Assembly: GCF_030406775.1 (NCBI RefSeq)
Contig: NZ_CP129119.1
Location: 840,001-904,000 of the forward strand
Length of the DNA: 64,000 nt
Direction: 5' to 3'
Source of the DNA: Sporosarcina trichiuri
Lineage (GTDB): Bacteria; Bacillota; Bacilli; Bacillales_A; Planococcaceae
Under the pieces are notes generated by a model. The model was not told the DNA's origin and ran no database searches. It worked only from the letters and a program-made list of their open reading frames with translations. This document shows positions 26,790-33,470 of the stretch, in pieces. Numbering within the stretch: the first letter of the stretch is position 1; each line of letters opens with the position of its first letter. Position numbers and translations under genes: made by a program.

Positions 26790-27518
26790 CATTTCCTTAT
26801 GGGTGAACGGGCATTTGCCTTGGATCGGTTCGCTGTCATCACCGATGAAGAACTGCTTCCATTCATTATGATCCGGGTCGCCAAAATGGCTGATATCCGG
26901 ATGTTTCGGCAGATGATCCCACGCTTCGACGCGCTCGCGGACTTTTTCGCGTGACATGATGCCGCCTTTTTCAGTACCGGTCAGTCCTTTGAAGATCTTA
27001 CGCGGCTGGAACCCGATCACCATCGCATTGCCGAGGTCCCGTGTCTTCCGCTGTTTATAGGCAGGTGTGTTGCCAAAAGCGAAGATCGGTTCTCCATGGA
27101 ACCGGAAATCCCACAGATGGTGGTCGGGATCCCGTGGGCTGTCTGCAGGCCATTCGATCTCGTCCTCATCGTGCAGATATTGAAGAATGTCCCAGAACTG
27201 CTTCCGGTATTCATCCAGTGTCCCTTCCGTTTCAAATGGTTCCACAAAGACGAACAAGCCGTGCCGCTTATGTTTCGGATTGTCGAACAGTGCGAGGAAT
27301 TCTGTCAGCGCCTGCGGGAGATTACTCCAGTCATCCTGGGTGATGTAGGCGTAGCGGAGCTCACCTTTCCGTTCGCCGTTCATACCGAAATAGCACGGGA
27401 ACGTTTTATCCGTAACCGTTTCATGGAATGTCGAATATTCGCGGATCAGCCATTCAGGCAGATCCGTTCTTGTTGTCAGGTCTTCTTTCGTCAGCAATGC
27501 CTGTTTCGTATCTATCAC
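26784..27518 (-). CDS. YqcI/YcgG family protein
   Basis: A 244-residue soluble protein. The segments DKTFPCYFGMNGERKGELRYAY, KRHGLFVFVEPFE, HHLWDFRFHGEPIFAFGNTPAY and the C-terminal GKCPFTH match the YqcI/YcgG family. Some members of that family are heme-dependent oxygenases that hydroxylate arginine-type substrates in natural-product pathways; whether this one does is unknown. Start is GTG at 27518 with AAAGGA upstream. It is convergent with the pst operon and looks monocistronic; no biosynthetic genes are adjacent. Confidence 0.85.
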   Translation of the reverse strand: MIDTKQALLTKEDLTTRTDLPEWLIREYSTFHETVTDKTFPCYFGMNGERKGELRYAYITQDDWSNLPQALTEFLALFDNPKHKRHGLFVFVEPFETEGTLDEYRKQFWDILQYLHDEDEIEWPADSPRDPDHHLWDFRFHGEPIFAFGNTPAYKQRKTRDLGNAMVIGFQPRKIFKGLTGTEKGGIMSREKVRERVEAWDHLPKHPDISHFGDPDHNEWKQFFIGDDSEPIQGKCPFTHKEMK

Positions 27519-27686
27519 AAGTCGTCATCCTTTCTTCCCTCACCAATCTTCCTGTTTCCTGAATTCCCTCGATTTCAGCTGACCAAACCGTCCAACGGAA
27601 AAAAGTTTAGAAGTCCGGAGCTGTCCGTTCGATCATCAGGATCTGCGATGAATAATCCTATTGGAATTGACATAGACTGAAGCATC

Positions 27687-27740
27687 ACAGAGCCGCGGCA
27701 CGACTCTGTCCCGCCTGAGGGGCACTTTCGGCAGAAAGTG
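27687..27740. other. Paired hairpins in a 285-bp intergenic gap
   Basis: The gap 27519-27803 has no open frame of interest. It holds ACAGAG (27687-27692)/CTCTGT (27704-27709), enclosing the palindrome CCGCGG, and CACTTTC (27723-27729)/GAAAGTG (27734-27740) with a GGCA loop. They lie downstream of the minus-strand lipoprotein gene and could form its terminator region, but there is no clear T-run. Confidence 0.4.
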
Positions 27741-27803
27741 GAAAACCAATACCCGGCCCGCTCCGACTGGGGACTGCCCAGCAGTGCCGCCTACATAGAT
27801 GAG

Positions 27804-28190
27804 TCATCCTTCAAGCAGAGTATAGTATTCGTACAGTTCACCGTCCTCTTCAATGACCAGGATGTACAGCGTATCCTCCCGGCTGCCATGTTTGTCTGTC
27901 GAATAGATCTTTGAGCCTTTTTCCAGGCGGCTCGCATAGAAGTCATGGAAGAAATACGGCGAATCCGTCGTCTTTTTCACCTTTCCGATATTGATCCCTT
28001 TTTCCAGGTTGGTCATCTCAGCTGCAGGCTTCTCACTCGCCGTATAGACGAAGCTGCCGACGCGCACGATATCGGCTTCCGGATTTTCCTTTAAAATATT
28101 TTTTGCCGTAGGATTCCCCATGCCGGCATCTCCGCATGCAGTCAAAAGCAGCGCGAATGCGGCCAGGAGCATCAGTTTGCGTACACTCAT
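27804..28190 (-). CDS. Small uncharacterised lipoprotein
   Basis: A 128-residue exported lipoprotein. The signal peptide begins SVRKLMLLAAFALLL and ends in lipobox LLTAC (cysteine near residue 19). The mature part includes KNILKENPEADIVRVGSFVY and ends in DTLYILVIEEDGELYEYYTL, a small alpha/beta domain also seen in other Bacillales lipoproteins of unknown function. The ATG at 28190 follows GGGGAGGTG; an in-frame ATG seven codons earlier has no ribosome site. Confidence 0.78.
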   Translation of the reverse strand: MSVRKLMLLAAFALLLTACGDAGMGNPTAKNILKENPEADIVRVGSFVYTASEKPAAEMTNLEKGINIGKVKKTTDSPYFFHDFYASRLEKGSKIYSTDKHGSREDTLYILVIEEDGELYEYYTLLEG

Positions 28191-28373
28191 CCGAACACCT
28201 CCCCGGTACATCCGTCTTCGACAGAGTCCGTCCTATTCCTTTTCCTTTTCCCTGTCAGCAGGCACTGTCAAACGTTGCAGGCCGAGCAGCTGAACACCAG
28301 CAGTCTGCACTGTCCTTTCCGGGGCAGACTGCTATATACTTGTAGTAACTACTAGAAGACAGAAGGGGACCGC

Positions 28374-29339
28374 ATGAAGCTGCTGAAAAACCATTGGAAA
28401 AAAATCATCGTCGGGGTCATCGCATTGTTCGTCCTCATCCAGCTGGCGGGCGGCATATTCTTCTATGATCTCGCCATCAAGCGGGGACCGAAAGAATTCC
28501 TTCAGAACAACGCCGACCTCGATGTGGCGGATGAATCGATGGATCTCTATCTGAACGGCGACTGGACATCATGGGTGGCGGATCAGGACTTTGAACAGCT
28601 GACGATGACGTCCCGCGACGGCATCGAGCTGAACGGGTACTTCCTGCCTGCTGCCAAGCCGTCCGGTAAGCTCGTCATCCTGACGCACGGCTATCTCGGC
28701 AACGCCAAACAGATGGGGCTGTTCGGCATGTTCTATTATCAGGAACTCGGCTACAACCTGTTCATGCCGGATGCCAGGGGACACGGCAAAAGCGGTGGGA
28801 CCTACTACGGATTCGGCTGGCCCGACCGGCTCGATCTCATCGACTGGACGGACCTTCTTGTCGGAAAACTGGGCCAGCAGACGGAAATCGTCTACCACGG
28901 CCTGTCGATGGGCGCGGCAACCGTCCTCATGGCAAGCGGGGAACAGGACCTGCCGAAACAAGTGAAAGCGATCGTCGCCGACAGTCCGTACGGCTCGGTC
29001 TATCAGCTGTTCGCCTACCAGATGGACCGCATGTTCCATCTGCCGGCGTTTCCGCTGCTCGACAGCACGAGTCTCATCACTAAACTTCGGGCGGGGTACT
29101 TCTTCCGGGAAGCGAGCGCCTTCCGGGCGGTCCGGCACACCGACGTGCCGATCCTCTACATCCACGGCGACTCCGACACCTTCGTCCCGCTGAAGAACGC
29201 ACTGGAGCTGTACAACAGCACCGCCAGCAGTACTGAACTGCTCGTGGTTGAAGGTGCGAACCATGGGGAGTCGTATGCGAAGGAACCGGAACTATATAAG
29301 GAGAAGGTGGAACAGTTTTTGGGGAATTTGGTGGAATGA
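28374..29339 (+). CDS. Membrane-anchored alpha/beta hydrolase (YqkD-like)
   Basis: A 321-residue protein with an uncleaved N-terminal anchor (about residues 10-32) and an outward-facing alpha/beta hydrolase domain. The oxyanion/HG motif is LTHGYLGN, nucleophile Ser178 lies in GLSMG, the acid is Asp268 in HGDSDTFVP, and the base is His297 in GANHGES. The family contains esterases and acyl hydrolases of unknown substrate (B. subtilis YqkD). ATG follows AGAAGGGGA. It is followed by a dispersed intergenic repeat rather than a normal terminator. Confidence 0.9.
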   Translation: MKLLKNHWKKIIVGVIALFVLIQLAGGIFFYDLAIKRGPKEFLQNNADLDVADESMDLYLNGDWTSWVADQDFEQLTMTSRDGIELNGYFLPAAKPSGKLVILTHGYLGNAKQMGLFGMFYYQELGYNLFMPDARGHGKSGGTYYGFGWPDRLDLIDWTDLLVGKLGQQTEIVYHGLSMGAATVLMASGEQDLPKQVKAIVADSPYGSVYQLFAYQMDRMFHLPAFPLLDSTSLITKLRAGYFFREASAFRAVRHTDVPILYIHGDSDTFVPLKNALELYNSTASSTELLVVEGANHGESYAKEPELYKEKVEQFLGNLVE

Positions 29340-29361
29340 AACGTGGCCATCCAAGGCAAGG

Positions 29362-29588
29362 TTGACTTCCGCTGCAGGCGGACGCTTTCCGCGGGCACGG
29401 CCACAGCCAAGCGAACTGCGAAGGGTTCGCTTTGTCGTATTTCTGCGGGTTTCCAGAAATTAAGGCAGCAGTGCTCCTAACGCTTCGCTTTTACTCGCAA
29501 AAGCCGTACTTCGCAACGGCTTTCGCTCAGTCCAGGGTCTTCCGCGCGAGCTGTTCCCACAGGAGTCGCCGCCTTCCGCTCCAATCAA
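29362..29588. repeat. Dispersed intergenic repeat of Bacillales type
   Basis: A 227-bp non-coding block beginning TTGACTTCCGCTGCAGGCGG and ending GCCTTCCGCTCCAATCAA. The ends form an imperfect inverted repeat, and an internal hairpin AAAGCCGT/ACGGCTTT surrounds ACTTCGCA. I recall very similar blocks (TTTCCGCGGGC..., ...CAGGAGTCGCCG, CTTCCGCTCCAATCAAC) in intergenic regions of many Bacillaceae and Planococcaceae genomes; their role is unknown. Only one copy is present in this window. It adjoins the left side of the AT-rich insert. Confidence 0.7.
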
Positions 29589-29627
29589 CCGGGGAAGTGT
29601 AAAAAATGCCCTAAATAAATAATGATC

Positions 29628-29855
29628 AAAAACAAAACGGACCTGACTGATAGGCAGTCAAGTCCGTTTTTGTCATTCCTGCGGCTTCGCAAGGCTCTGC
29701 CGGACAAGGTAGAAGAAATACGCGGCGTCAAAGATGAGAGCCGGTCCGGCGAACGACTGGATCATTGCCAGCACCGATGCTCTGAACAGAATTGTCAGCA
29801 GCAGACCGATCATTGCTAACACGGCCAGAACAGCTGCGTGTATTTGGGCAAAGAT
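29628..29855. repeat. Direct repeat, left copy (copy A)
   Basis: Aligned without gaps to 31728-31955 at an offset of exactly 2100 bp. By my count 185 of 220 positions (29631-29850) agree, about 84%. The outermost 33 bp (29628-29660, containing the terminator hairpin) are identical. Similarity stops near 29850, where AT-rich DNA begins. The minus strand keeps an open frame for the C-terminus of the neighbouring membrane protein. Confidence 0.9.
29673..29855 (-). pseudogene. Truncated 3' fragment of the four-helix membrane-protein gene
   Basis: The minus strand translates, without stops, to about 58 residues (AVLAVLAMIGLLLTILFRAS, then QSFAGPALIFDAAYFFYLVRQ) and ends at the same stop position as the intact gene at 31773. 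Differences from the intact copy are mostly conservative, so this is the displaced end or a paralogue of that gene. No start codon or 5' part remains; AT-rich foreign DNA abuts it. It retains a perfect 13-bp terminator stem at 29638-29668. Confidence 0.82.
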
Positions 29856-29890
29856 ATTGCTTTGAATATGGATACATTTCTCAATTATCC

Positions 29891-29899
29891 TGGTATAAT
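29891..29899 (+). promoter_or_regulatory. Extended -10 promoter inside the insert
   Basis: TGG followed by TATAAT (29894-29899) is a perfect extended -10 element about 140 bp before the first insert gene. No good -35 is seen, as is common for extended -10 promoters. Confidence 0.5.
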
Positions 29900-29936
29900 C
29901 GATCTACCGGTAAACTGTGTTGTTTCAATTTCGGAC

Positions 29937-30041
29937 ATGAAAGCGAAGTTGCGAGAATTACTAGAGCATGGCGAATACAAGATGATGATGCAACAGAAAG
30001 AAATGAAATGGATTCGGAGAGTAGAGGTTGAAAATTTTTGA
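29937..30041 (+). CDS. Possible short leader ORF of the insert
   Basis: A 34-codon frame (MKAKLRELLEHGEYKMMMQQ...), charged and helical, ending TGA at 30039-30041 and overlapping the TTG start of the next gene by 4 bp. The frame is also open from 29868 or 29838. Its own ribosome site is weak, so it may be a coupling leader, the end of a truncated gene, or chance. Confidence 0.35.
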   Translation: MKAKLRELLEHGEYKMMMQQKEMKWIRRVEVENF

Positions 30042-30562
30042 TTGAGAGTGTAATCGGTTTACTTGTAGCCGCAGTAACTATATTTATCACAAATATTTTT
30101 AGTTATATATTTGCTATGAAAAAGGAAGTTAGAATTCAATCGACGAGTTATAAAATAGAGACTTTAGAAAAAGTGTATACACCAATATATAAAATATTAA
30201 TTAAAGATGTAGTCCCTGGCGATGGTTACGAGAGCATTGATGATCATCAATTAGATTGCATTTCTAAGATAGCAGAGGAAAATATTAACTTAGTAGATCC
30301 GAAATTAGATAATATTTTATGGAAGCTTAGAGAGGATGTAAGATACGCTCATCAAGAAGAAGGATACAATGATTTTATCTATTTAGATGAAGATCGAATG
30401 CTATTGCATCATGTAGAAAGTTACTTTAATAAATTAAGAAAGGCAGTTGGATTACCTTATGAGAAGAAAATAAATAAAAAGATTGTCTTTCTAAGTGACC
30501 TCTACTATAAAGCTGCTAGAAAGTTCAAACGTAAAATAAGAAATCTTTATAGAGTCAAGTAG
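30038..30562 (+). CDS. Unrecognised membrane-anchored protein of the insert
   Basis: A 174-residue protein with one N-terminal membrane helix (about residues 4-27, rich in I, V, F and A) and a charged helical cytosolic domain (LEKVYTPIYKILIKDVVPG, then ISKIAEENINLVDPKLDNILW). It ends in a very basic tail (KAARKFKRKIRN). No family recognised. Start is TTG at 30038 with AGAGGT 9 nt upstream. Codon use is strongly AT-biased compared with neighbours. It is paired with the gene 182 bp downstream; the single-anchor plus helical-domain architecture is common among phage-defence and stress effectors, but that is only a suggestion. Confidence 0.72.
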   Translation: MIESVIGLLVAAVTIFITNIFSYIFAMKKEVRIQSTSYKIETLEKVYTPIYKILIKDVVPGDGYESIDDHQLDCISKIAEENINLVDPKLDNILWKLREDVRYAHQEEGYNDFIYLDEDRMLLHHVESYFNKLRKAVGLPYEKKINKKIVFLSDLYYKAARKFKRKIRNLYRVK

Positions 30563-30565
30563 CTG

Positions 30566-30611
30566 CACAGAGGGAGGCTTATTAACTGACTAGCCTTACT
30601 TCGTCCCTGTG
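30566..30611 (+). terminator. Imperfect hairpin after the first insert gene
   Basis: CACAG..GGA pairs with TCCCTGTG (30604-30611) and AGGCT (30575-30579) pairs with AGCCT. There is no T-run. It could attenuate or stabilise the transcript rather than end it. Confidence 0.35.
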
Positions 30612-30630
30612 TATAATACAATTATTATAC
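30611..30630 (+). promoter_or_regulatory. Palindrome overlapping a -10-like box before the second insert gene
   Basis: GTATAAT (30611-30617) is a perfect inverted repeat of ATTATAC (30624-30630) with a 6-bp centre. The left arm contains TATAAT. It may be an operator-promoter for the second gene, but no -35 is evident. Confidence 0.4.
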
Positions 30631-30744
30631 ATGTATTTTTGGAATATAAGTAAATTAGAGCAAGGGCAAATCAAAGTTATTTCCCATTAGTATTATACTA
30701 CTTTTTATTTGCTATATAAAGATTACTTTAAGGGGTGCGAGTAG

Positions 30745-31524
30745 TTGTATGATAAATGGTCAGTTCTAGTTTATGAAAATCCTGGAATTGTTTCTTGGAG
30801 TCCTAGTTCCCACTTCTATTTTTGGAATGAGAATACGGATATGCCTGACTTTGATCCCAGCTTTTCGTCTCCGCACGTTAATATCTTGAATGCTGATGAA
30901 GTCTACAGGGCATTCGTAAGAACGCAAACGTTATTAAGAATTATTAGCGGGGTAAGAATCTTGTCAGGCGGACGAAGGATACGCCATTGTAAAGAATTAC
31001 ACTTCTTTGAAAACGGCTATTATAAGAAACCGAGGTATAATGAAGATTTAGATGTATTTTTAGAAGAGTTAACAAATCCTTTTGACCAGGAAGTGGTAAA
31101 AGAAATTCGGAGTAAAGATGTGGGTCGGAATCCAAATATGATAGAGTTTATAATAGACGAAAGTATTGATGATTATATTGCTAGGGATATATTATTGTGG
31201 ATAGCTTTAGGGGAAGAAGACTTGCTTTATTTTATTACCAATGCCTATAAGATTATGGATAGTATAAGAGCAGACACGGAAGTGGACAAGAAAAATAGCG
31301 AGCTAGTATTATCAGATGATTTGATAGTTGCTATAAAAAAGATGAAAAAACATTTTCGATACATGAATACTTATGAAGGCTCAGGACGACTCTCGAGGCA
31401 TGGCAATACAAGGGATACAGGTCCTAGTAAAAAACCTTCTATTGATATAATTAAGCAAGACTTAATAGAAGTAGTTCGCGAATGGTTTAAGTATAGATAC
31501 TTTCTTAAACACAAAAAACAGTGA
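30745..31524 (+). CDS. Unrecognised soluble protein of the insert
   Basis: A 259-residue protein without signal or membrane helices. The first part is aromatic and Ser/Pro-rich (SWSPSSHFYFWNENTDMPDFDP), the middle is acidic and helical (IDDYIARDILLWIALGEEDLLYFI). The C-terminal part has the well-ordered motif HFRYMNTYEGSGRLSRHGN, then a basic stretch and a helical end. The histidines, glycines and arginines there look like a conserved functional site, but I cannot name a family. Start is TTG at 30745 with AAGGGG 9 nt upstream. AT-rich codon use matches its partner gene. Confidence 0.75.
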   Translation: MYDKWSVLVYENPGIVSWSPSSHFYFWNENTDMPDFDPSFSSPHVNILNADEVYRAFVRTQTLLRIISGVRILSGGRRIRHCKELHFFENGYYKKPRYNEDLDVFLEELTNPFDQEVVKEIRSKDVGRNPNMIEFIIDESIDDYIARDILLWIALGEEDLLYFITNAYKIMDSIRADTEVDKKNSELVLSDDLIVAIKKMKKHFRYMNTYEGSGRLSRHGNTRDTGPSKKPSIDIIKQDLIEVVREWFKYRYFLKHKKQ

Positions 31525-31538
31525 TGGATACATTTAGC

Positions 31539-31558
31539 GGCATTTCTTCGGAAATGCC
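31539..31558 (+). terminator. UUCG-tetraloop hairpin after the second insert gene
   Basis: GGCATTTC (31539-31546), TTCG, GAAATGCC (31551-31558): a perfect 8-bp stem on a stable tetraloop, 15 bp after the stop codon. No T-run follows. The 3' arm (TGCCTGTG) can alternatively pair with CACAGGCA at 31613-31620. The rest of the 248-bp gap to the next gene shows nothing else clear. Confidence 0.5.
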
Positions 31559-31727
31559 TGTGCAAGATACAATTCGAAAACAAATCAGAATAGTGTCGAA
31601 GTAGTGTGATACACAGGCACATATCACCCATATACTGTATGAAAATAATTTGAAATCGTTCTATATGCCTTCGTTGGCGGCTTGGTACTTCAGAAGATCC
31701 GCAAGAAAGTGAGAAAGGAAAGAACGG

Positions 31728-31955
31728 AAAAACAAAACGGACCTGACTGATAGGCAGTCACGTCCATTTTTGTCATTTCGCCGGCTTTGCAAAGCTCTGC
31801 CGGACCAGGTAGAAGAAATACACGGCGCCAGTGATGACAGCCGGTCCGGCAAGCGGCTGGATCATTGCAAGCAACGTTGTCCGGAACAGCAAACTCAGCA
31901 GTAGACCGATCACCGCCAAAACGGCCAGAACAGCCGCGTGTACTTGGACGAAGGT
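31728..31955. repeat. Direct repeat, right copy (copy B)
   Basis: The counterpart of 29628-29855. It consists of the 3' end and terminator of the intact membrane-protein gene. The terminator stem (GGAC-TGACTG/CAGTCA-GTCC) carries a G-G mismatch here, whereas copy A is perfectly paired. Confidence 0.9.
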
Positions 31956-32228
31956 AAGTAAAGACACCGACGGTCCCGTCAAGATGTACAGCGCATACAG
32001 ACCGATGATCGCAAGCAGGCCGATCTGCAGCCCCACGGACGTGCCATGCAGGGAATCGAGCTGCATGACGTCAGCTTTCGATAGTTCCTCGATTGATCCC
32101 AGCGAGTGGCTTAGCTTCACTTTCCTGATTTCCGTACCCATATAGCCGAGCCCAAGCAGCAGCAGGAGGCCGAGATAGATCATCCGGCCCCGGCTGCTTC
32201 GTTTCAGTTTTTCCCAAATTTCTTTCAC
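31773..32228 (-). CDS. Four-helix membrane protein of unknown function
   Basis: A 151-residue protein. TM1 (about residues 15-32), a loop with LSHSLGSIEELSKADVMQLDSLHG, then three further helices (about 65-85, 90-112, 118-142), the third including VHAAVLAVLAVIGLLLSLLF. No family recognised. Start is GTG at 32228; GGAGGT lies 12 nt upstream, a little far, so an internal start is possible. Its last 58 codons recur as a truncated copy at 29673-29855, across the AT-rich insert. Confidence 0.75.
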   Translation of the reverse strand: MKEIWEKLKRSSRGRMIYLGLLLLLGLGYMGTEIRKVKLSHSLGSIEELSKADVMQLDSLHGTSVGLQIGLLAIIGLYALYILTGPSVSLLTFVQVHAAVLAVLAVIGLLLSLLFRTTLLAMIQPLAGPAVITGAVYFFYLVRQSFAKPAK

Positions 32229-32319
32229 AGGACAGCGACAACCTCCCCGGTGTGTTCGCGAGCTGTTTTCAGCTTACCCGCACGGGCGCGGAAATACAAG
32301 GGGAGTATCGTCCAGTGTT

Positions 32320-33120
32320 TTACTTCTCCAGCGGCTCGATGTCATAACCGTTTGTCTGTGGCGGAATCGATTTGGTGAACGCCGGGTCATGTGTGACGTT
32401 CACTTGCTGGCCGACCTCCAGGGATGACAGCTTCGCCGGATCGATCTGTTCCGTCAGCACGACGACTTCCTGTTTCATGTCATCCATCATGACGGTAAGA
32501 CGGCCATCCTCGATGGCAGTGATTTTGCCGGTACTCTCGATGGAGGTCTGTTGATCTCCAGAAGGTTGTGATTCCGAAGTGAACAACGTGATCGGCACCT
32601 TCACGTCCTGCTGAGGCAGTTTGAGAAGGACGGACGACAGGGCCTCTTCGTCTTTTGTCTTCTTCACTGTAAATACAAGCGTCCGAGGAGCCAAGTCCGC
32701 TGTACAGACATCCGGAAGCGGCTCAAACTCGATGGCCAGTTGCTGACCGTCCAGTTCCATCGTATCCGGTACGTGGGGACAGCTGCTGGACTCCTGCAGG
32801 CTCAGGAACAGCACGGACTGGCCGGACAGATCGATATCCGGACGCTCGCCTTCCATCCCGTACAATTTCCAGGCGGCCTCATAGGAATCGTCATCCTCCG
32901 TCAGCTCCGCAAGAAAGCCCTCCGGCTCCTCAGCAGCACTCCGCTGTTCAAAATCAGGCGGCAAGGTCTGCTCTGACGCAGCCAGGCTCGCCGATTCTTC
33001 AAGTGCTGCCGAGCCGCCGTTTGTTTCCTTTTCTGCATTTCCATTTTCTTTACTTTGCCCGCATGCCGCCATTACCACAGCTGCCAGCGTAAGCAGGGAA
33101 AGCAATACGATTCTTCTCAT
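32320..33120 (-). CDS. Uncharacterised lipoprotein with C-terminal DUF3221-like domain
   Basis: A 266-residue exported lipoprotein. Signal peptide with lipobox MAAC (cysteine near residue 20), an Asn/Glu/Ser-rich linker to about 60, and a central domain with two cysteines (SSCPHVPD, LPDVCTADL). The C-terminal beta-rich domain (STGKITAIEDGRLTVMMDD, ending VGQQVNVTHDPAF) resembles DUF3221-type modules. Function unknown. The ATG at 33120 follows AAGGAGTG. Confidence 0.8.
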   Translation of the reverse strand: MRRIVLLSLLTLAAVVMAACGQSKENGNAEKETNGGSAALEESASLAASEQTLPPDFEQRSAAEEPEGFLAELTEDDDSYEAAWKLYGMEGERPDIDLSGQSVLFLSLQESSSCPHVPDTMELDGQQLAIEFEPLPDVCTADLAPRTLVFTVKKTKDEEALSSVLLKLPQQDVKVPITLFTSESQPSGDQQTSIESTGKITAIEDGRLTVMMDDMKQEVVVLTEQIDPAKLSSLEVGQQVNVTHDPAFTKSIPPQTNGYDIEPLEK

Positions 33121-33187
33121 AAATAATCACTCCTTCAGCTCAATAAGACGGGCGAGGTGACGGGAAGTTACAAAATAGGATAAATAG

Positions 33188-33240
33188 AAAACTGCCTTCT
33201 GCGTGAAGTCTTTGGAAAGACCCATACAGAAGGCAGTTTA
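33188..33240 (-). terminator. Terminator downstream of tRNA-Arg
   Basis: ACTGCCTTCTG (33191-33201) pairs with CAGAAGGCAGT (33227-33237); inside the 25-nt loop GTCTTT/AAAGAC forms a second short stem. On the minus strand a T-rich tail follows. Confidence 0.75.
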
Positions 33241-33246
33241 TCAGTA

Positions 33247-33319
33247 CGTCCCAGGCAGGAATCGAACCTGCGACCCACAGCTTAGGAGGCTGTTGCTCTA
33301 TCCCCTGAGCTACTGAGAC
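33247..33319 (-). tRNA. tRNA-Arg (anticodon CCT)
   Basis: A 73-nt cloverleaf. Acceptor stem GTCTCAG/CTGGGAC has one T-G pair, the D-arm is GCTCAGGGGATAGAGC, and the anticodon stem ACAGC/GCTGT encloses loop CTCCTAA with anticodon CCT. The T-arm is GCAGGTTCGATTCCTGC with TTCGATT. The discriminator is G and the CCA end is not encoded. It reads AGG codons. It stands alone and is followed by a terminator. Confidence 0.95.
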
Positions 33320-33470
33320 ATTGTGAAAGAACTCTATCAGTATACGGTATTCCGGCGGGGCGGGCAAGTATTTGTGTGAATCCGGTGCAGGCGGTCGGAT
33401 TGTTTTATTATTTAGATGTTAAAGAGTATACTGATAGATGAAGTACATACTTGTAATGGAGGCGATTCTG

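Larger units (their letters stand above)
29856..31727. mobile_element. AT-rich two-gene insert between direct repeats (putative cargo island)
   Basis: About 1.87 kb whose base composition drops sharply (roughly one third G+C, against more than half on both sides), with codon use rich in A/T. It carries two unrecognised genes (30038-30562, 30745-31524) and a possible small upstream frame, all on the plus strand. It is bounded by the 3' end of a membrane-protein gene in two copies. No integrase, transposase or tRNA end is present, so the mechanism of arrival is not shown. Confidence 0.7.

Noticed and set aside
28569..29264. Open frame of 231 codons on the minus strand
   Set aside because: Antisense shadow of the alpha/beta hydrolase with intact catalytic triad on the plus strand.
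29838..30041. A 67-codon protein starting at GTG 29838
   Set aside because: Its first codons lie in the repeat derived from the other gene and the likely promoter (29891-29899) is inside it; only the short 3' part could be translated.
33247..33319. tRNA-Arg as the attachment site of the AT-rich insert
   Set aside because: The insert ends about 1.5 kb away and no fragment of the tRNA end recurs at its borders; the duplicated sequence is the membrane-protein gene end.
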